This document shows positions 63,291 to 64,000 of a stretch of DNA of 64,000 nt, in pieces. The stretch is from positions 19,641,027 through 19,705,026 of the forward strand of contig OY759221.1 in assembly GCA_963662175.1 (NCBI GenBank), read 5' to 3'. Below the pieces are notes generated by a model, which searched no databases, was not told the DNA's origin, and was given only the letters and a program-made list of their open reading frames with translations. Position 1 is the stretch's first letter; every line of letters starts with the position of its first letter. Source of the stretch: Aradus depressus (taxonomy: Eukaryota > Arthropoda > Insecta > Hemiptera > Aradidae). Both the position numbers and the translations under genes were made by a program.

Positions 63291-63890
63291 TTCCATATTT
63301 GGATGGGAGTCCCTGTTCATCTTCAGACAATAAGATAGTTATGCTGAAATGTGAGATCTGCGAAGCGGCCTACTTGGAGGGTGTAATATAGGTCTATAGT
63401 TCAAAGGTCACAAACATTGATCGACGGGGGTGGGGGTGGTAGGGATGCTTTTATAGGGTGCGGGGGCGGGCGGGCTGGCGGTGCGTGGGTAGTCGTTGCC
63501 AGGGACGACCCGAGCCTCCCTCTATTGAACTGCGCCAGCTCATTCAGTCGCTCCTTCCAATCATCTCACCTCACCCCGCTCAACATTCAACAAGTTGAAC
63601 TCAACCCACCCACACCTCACCACAAGAGGCAATTACCCCACAGATACTAGTCGTTTTATTTTGGACCAGGAATAGATGAGATGGACGTCAGTATGAGACT
63701 TGTACCTTCATTGAGTTGTCAACTATACTATAACCAACTGAAGAATGTAAACGAACTAAGGATGTTCTAAATACTTGACGTATCGATACTTTCTAGGTAA
63801 TATATCCCAAACTCAATATGTGTGCCGATGTATCGTAATATCAATATTTTTCGGTATCGAAAAAAATTAAAAAACTCGTTGGATTTGTAC
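63291..63890. other. No gene; G-rich patch
   Basis: GGGGGTGGGGGTGGTAGGG near 63425 and GCGGGGGCGGGCGGG near 63459 could form G-quadruplexes. The 77-codon frame at 63417 has no recognisable feature. Confidence 0.45.
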
Positions 63891-63897
63891 TTACTCA

Positions 63898-64000
63898 ACA
63901 AAAATTAATCAATTAAAATTTTTGTTTGGGCTAAAACTCAATATTTGTGGCTTCTGAATCCACATACTAAATTTTGTGTCGATACATTCATTACATCGGC
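63898..64000 (+). repeat. Foldback-family left arm, running off the window
   Basis: GGGCTAAAACTCAATATTTG … ACTAAATTTTGTGTCGATAC … CATTCATTACATCGGC matches the start of a forward unit. The rest of the element lies beyond the window. Confidence 0.65.

Overview
The window looks like intergenic, transposon-saturated DNA from an arthropod, most likely an insect; a hemipteran is a guess. It is AT-rich and full of LINE, SINE, LTR and foldback debris. One SINE family ends in CCTAA repeats, the arthropod telomere unit. There are no operons, rRNA genes or functional tRNA genes. The only candidate host-gene material is a set of small plus-strand exons between 28.6 and 36.0 kb (lysine-rich first exon, last exon followed by AATAAA), plus one possible minus-strand exon inside the first intron.

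1-13 kb: a Jockey-type LINE runs off the left edge, followed by a hairpin repeat, a 36/40-bp minisatellite and tRNA-derived SINEs. A complete LTR retrotransposon lies at 5653-10817: two 570-bp LTRs that look identical, an initiator-tRNA-Met-type primer site, a polypurine tract and a 4-bp target duplication. It carries an intact gag-like gene but no pol. A 74-bp minisatellite follows at 12.2-12.6 kb.

13.2-26.4 kb: a second LTR element (1510-bp LTRs, one 390-codon coiled-coil gag-like gene, no pol) sits in a 6467-bp tandem duplication with a third partial copy. The result is three LTRs and two identical gag-like genes. The outer flanks still carry the original 4-bp target duplication, so one insertion was amplified in place.

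26.4-44 kb: the candidate host exons, two large foldback elements inside their introns, a LINE tail with a tandemly duplicated C-terminus, a frameshifted DDE-transposase-like pseudogene with a repeated GACGTTTTGA motif beside it, several SINE and LINE fragments, a foldback element built of about 130-bp tandem units, and a 23-bp palindromic satellite (about 25 copies) grown at the end of an interspersed repeat.

44-64 kb: a non-autonomous hAT element with subterminal GTAATCAT-like repeats, a foldback with arms of about 300 bp, two LINE tails inserted tail to tail with separate target duplications, a larger foldback with mirrored tandem units, a GC-rich palindrome, a 5'-truncated R1-like LINE, SINEs with clear target duplications, a short inverted-repeat element nested in a LINE, and a 25-bp minisatellite.

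Nothing here forms a pathway. The main interest is transposon biology: two unrelated gag-only LTR elements, in-situ amplification of one of them, several foldback families, satellite birth from a transposon end, and a SINE tail that mimics the telomere repeat. All calls were made by eye; similarity searches and transcript data would settle most of them.
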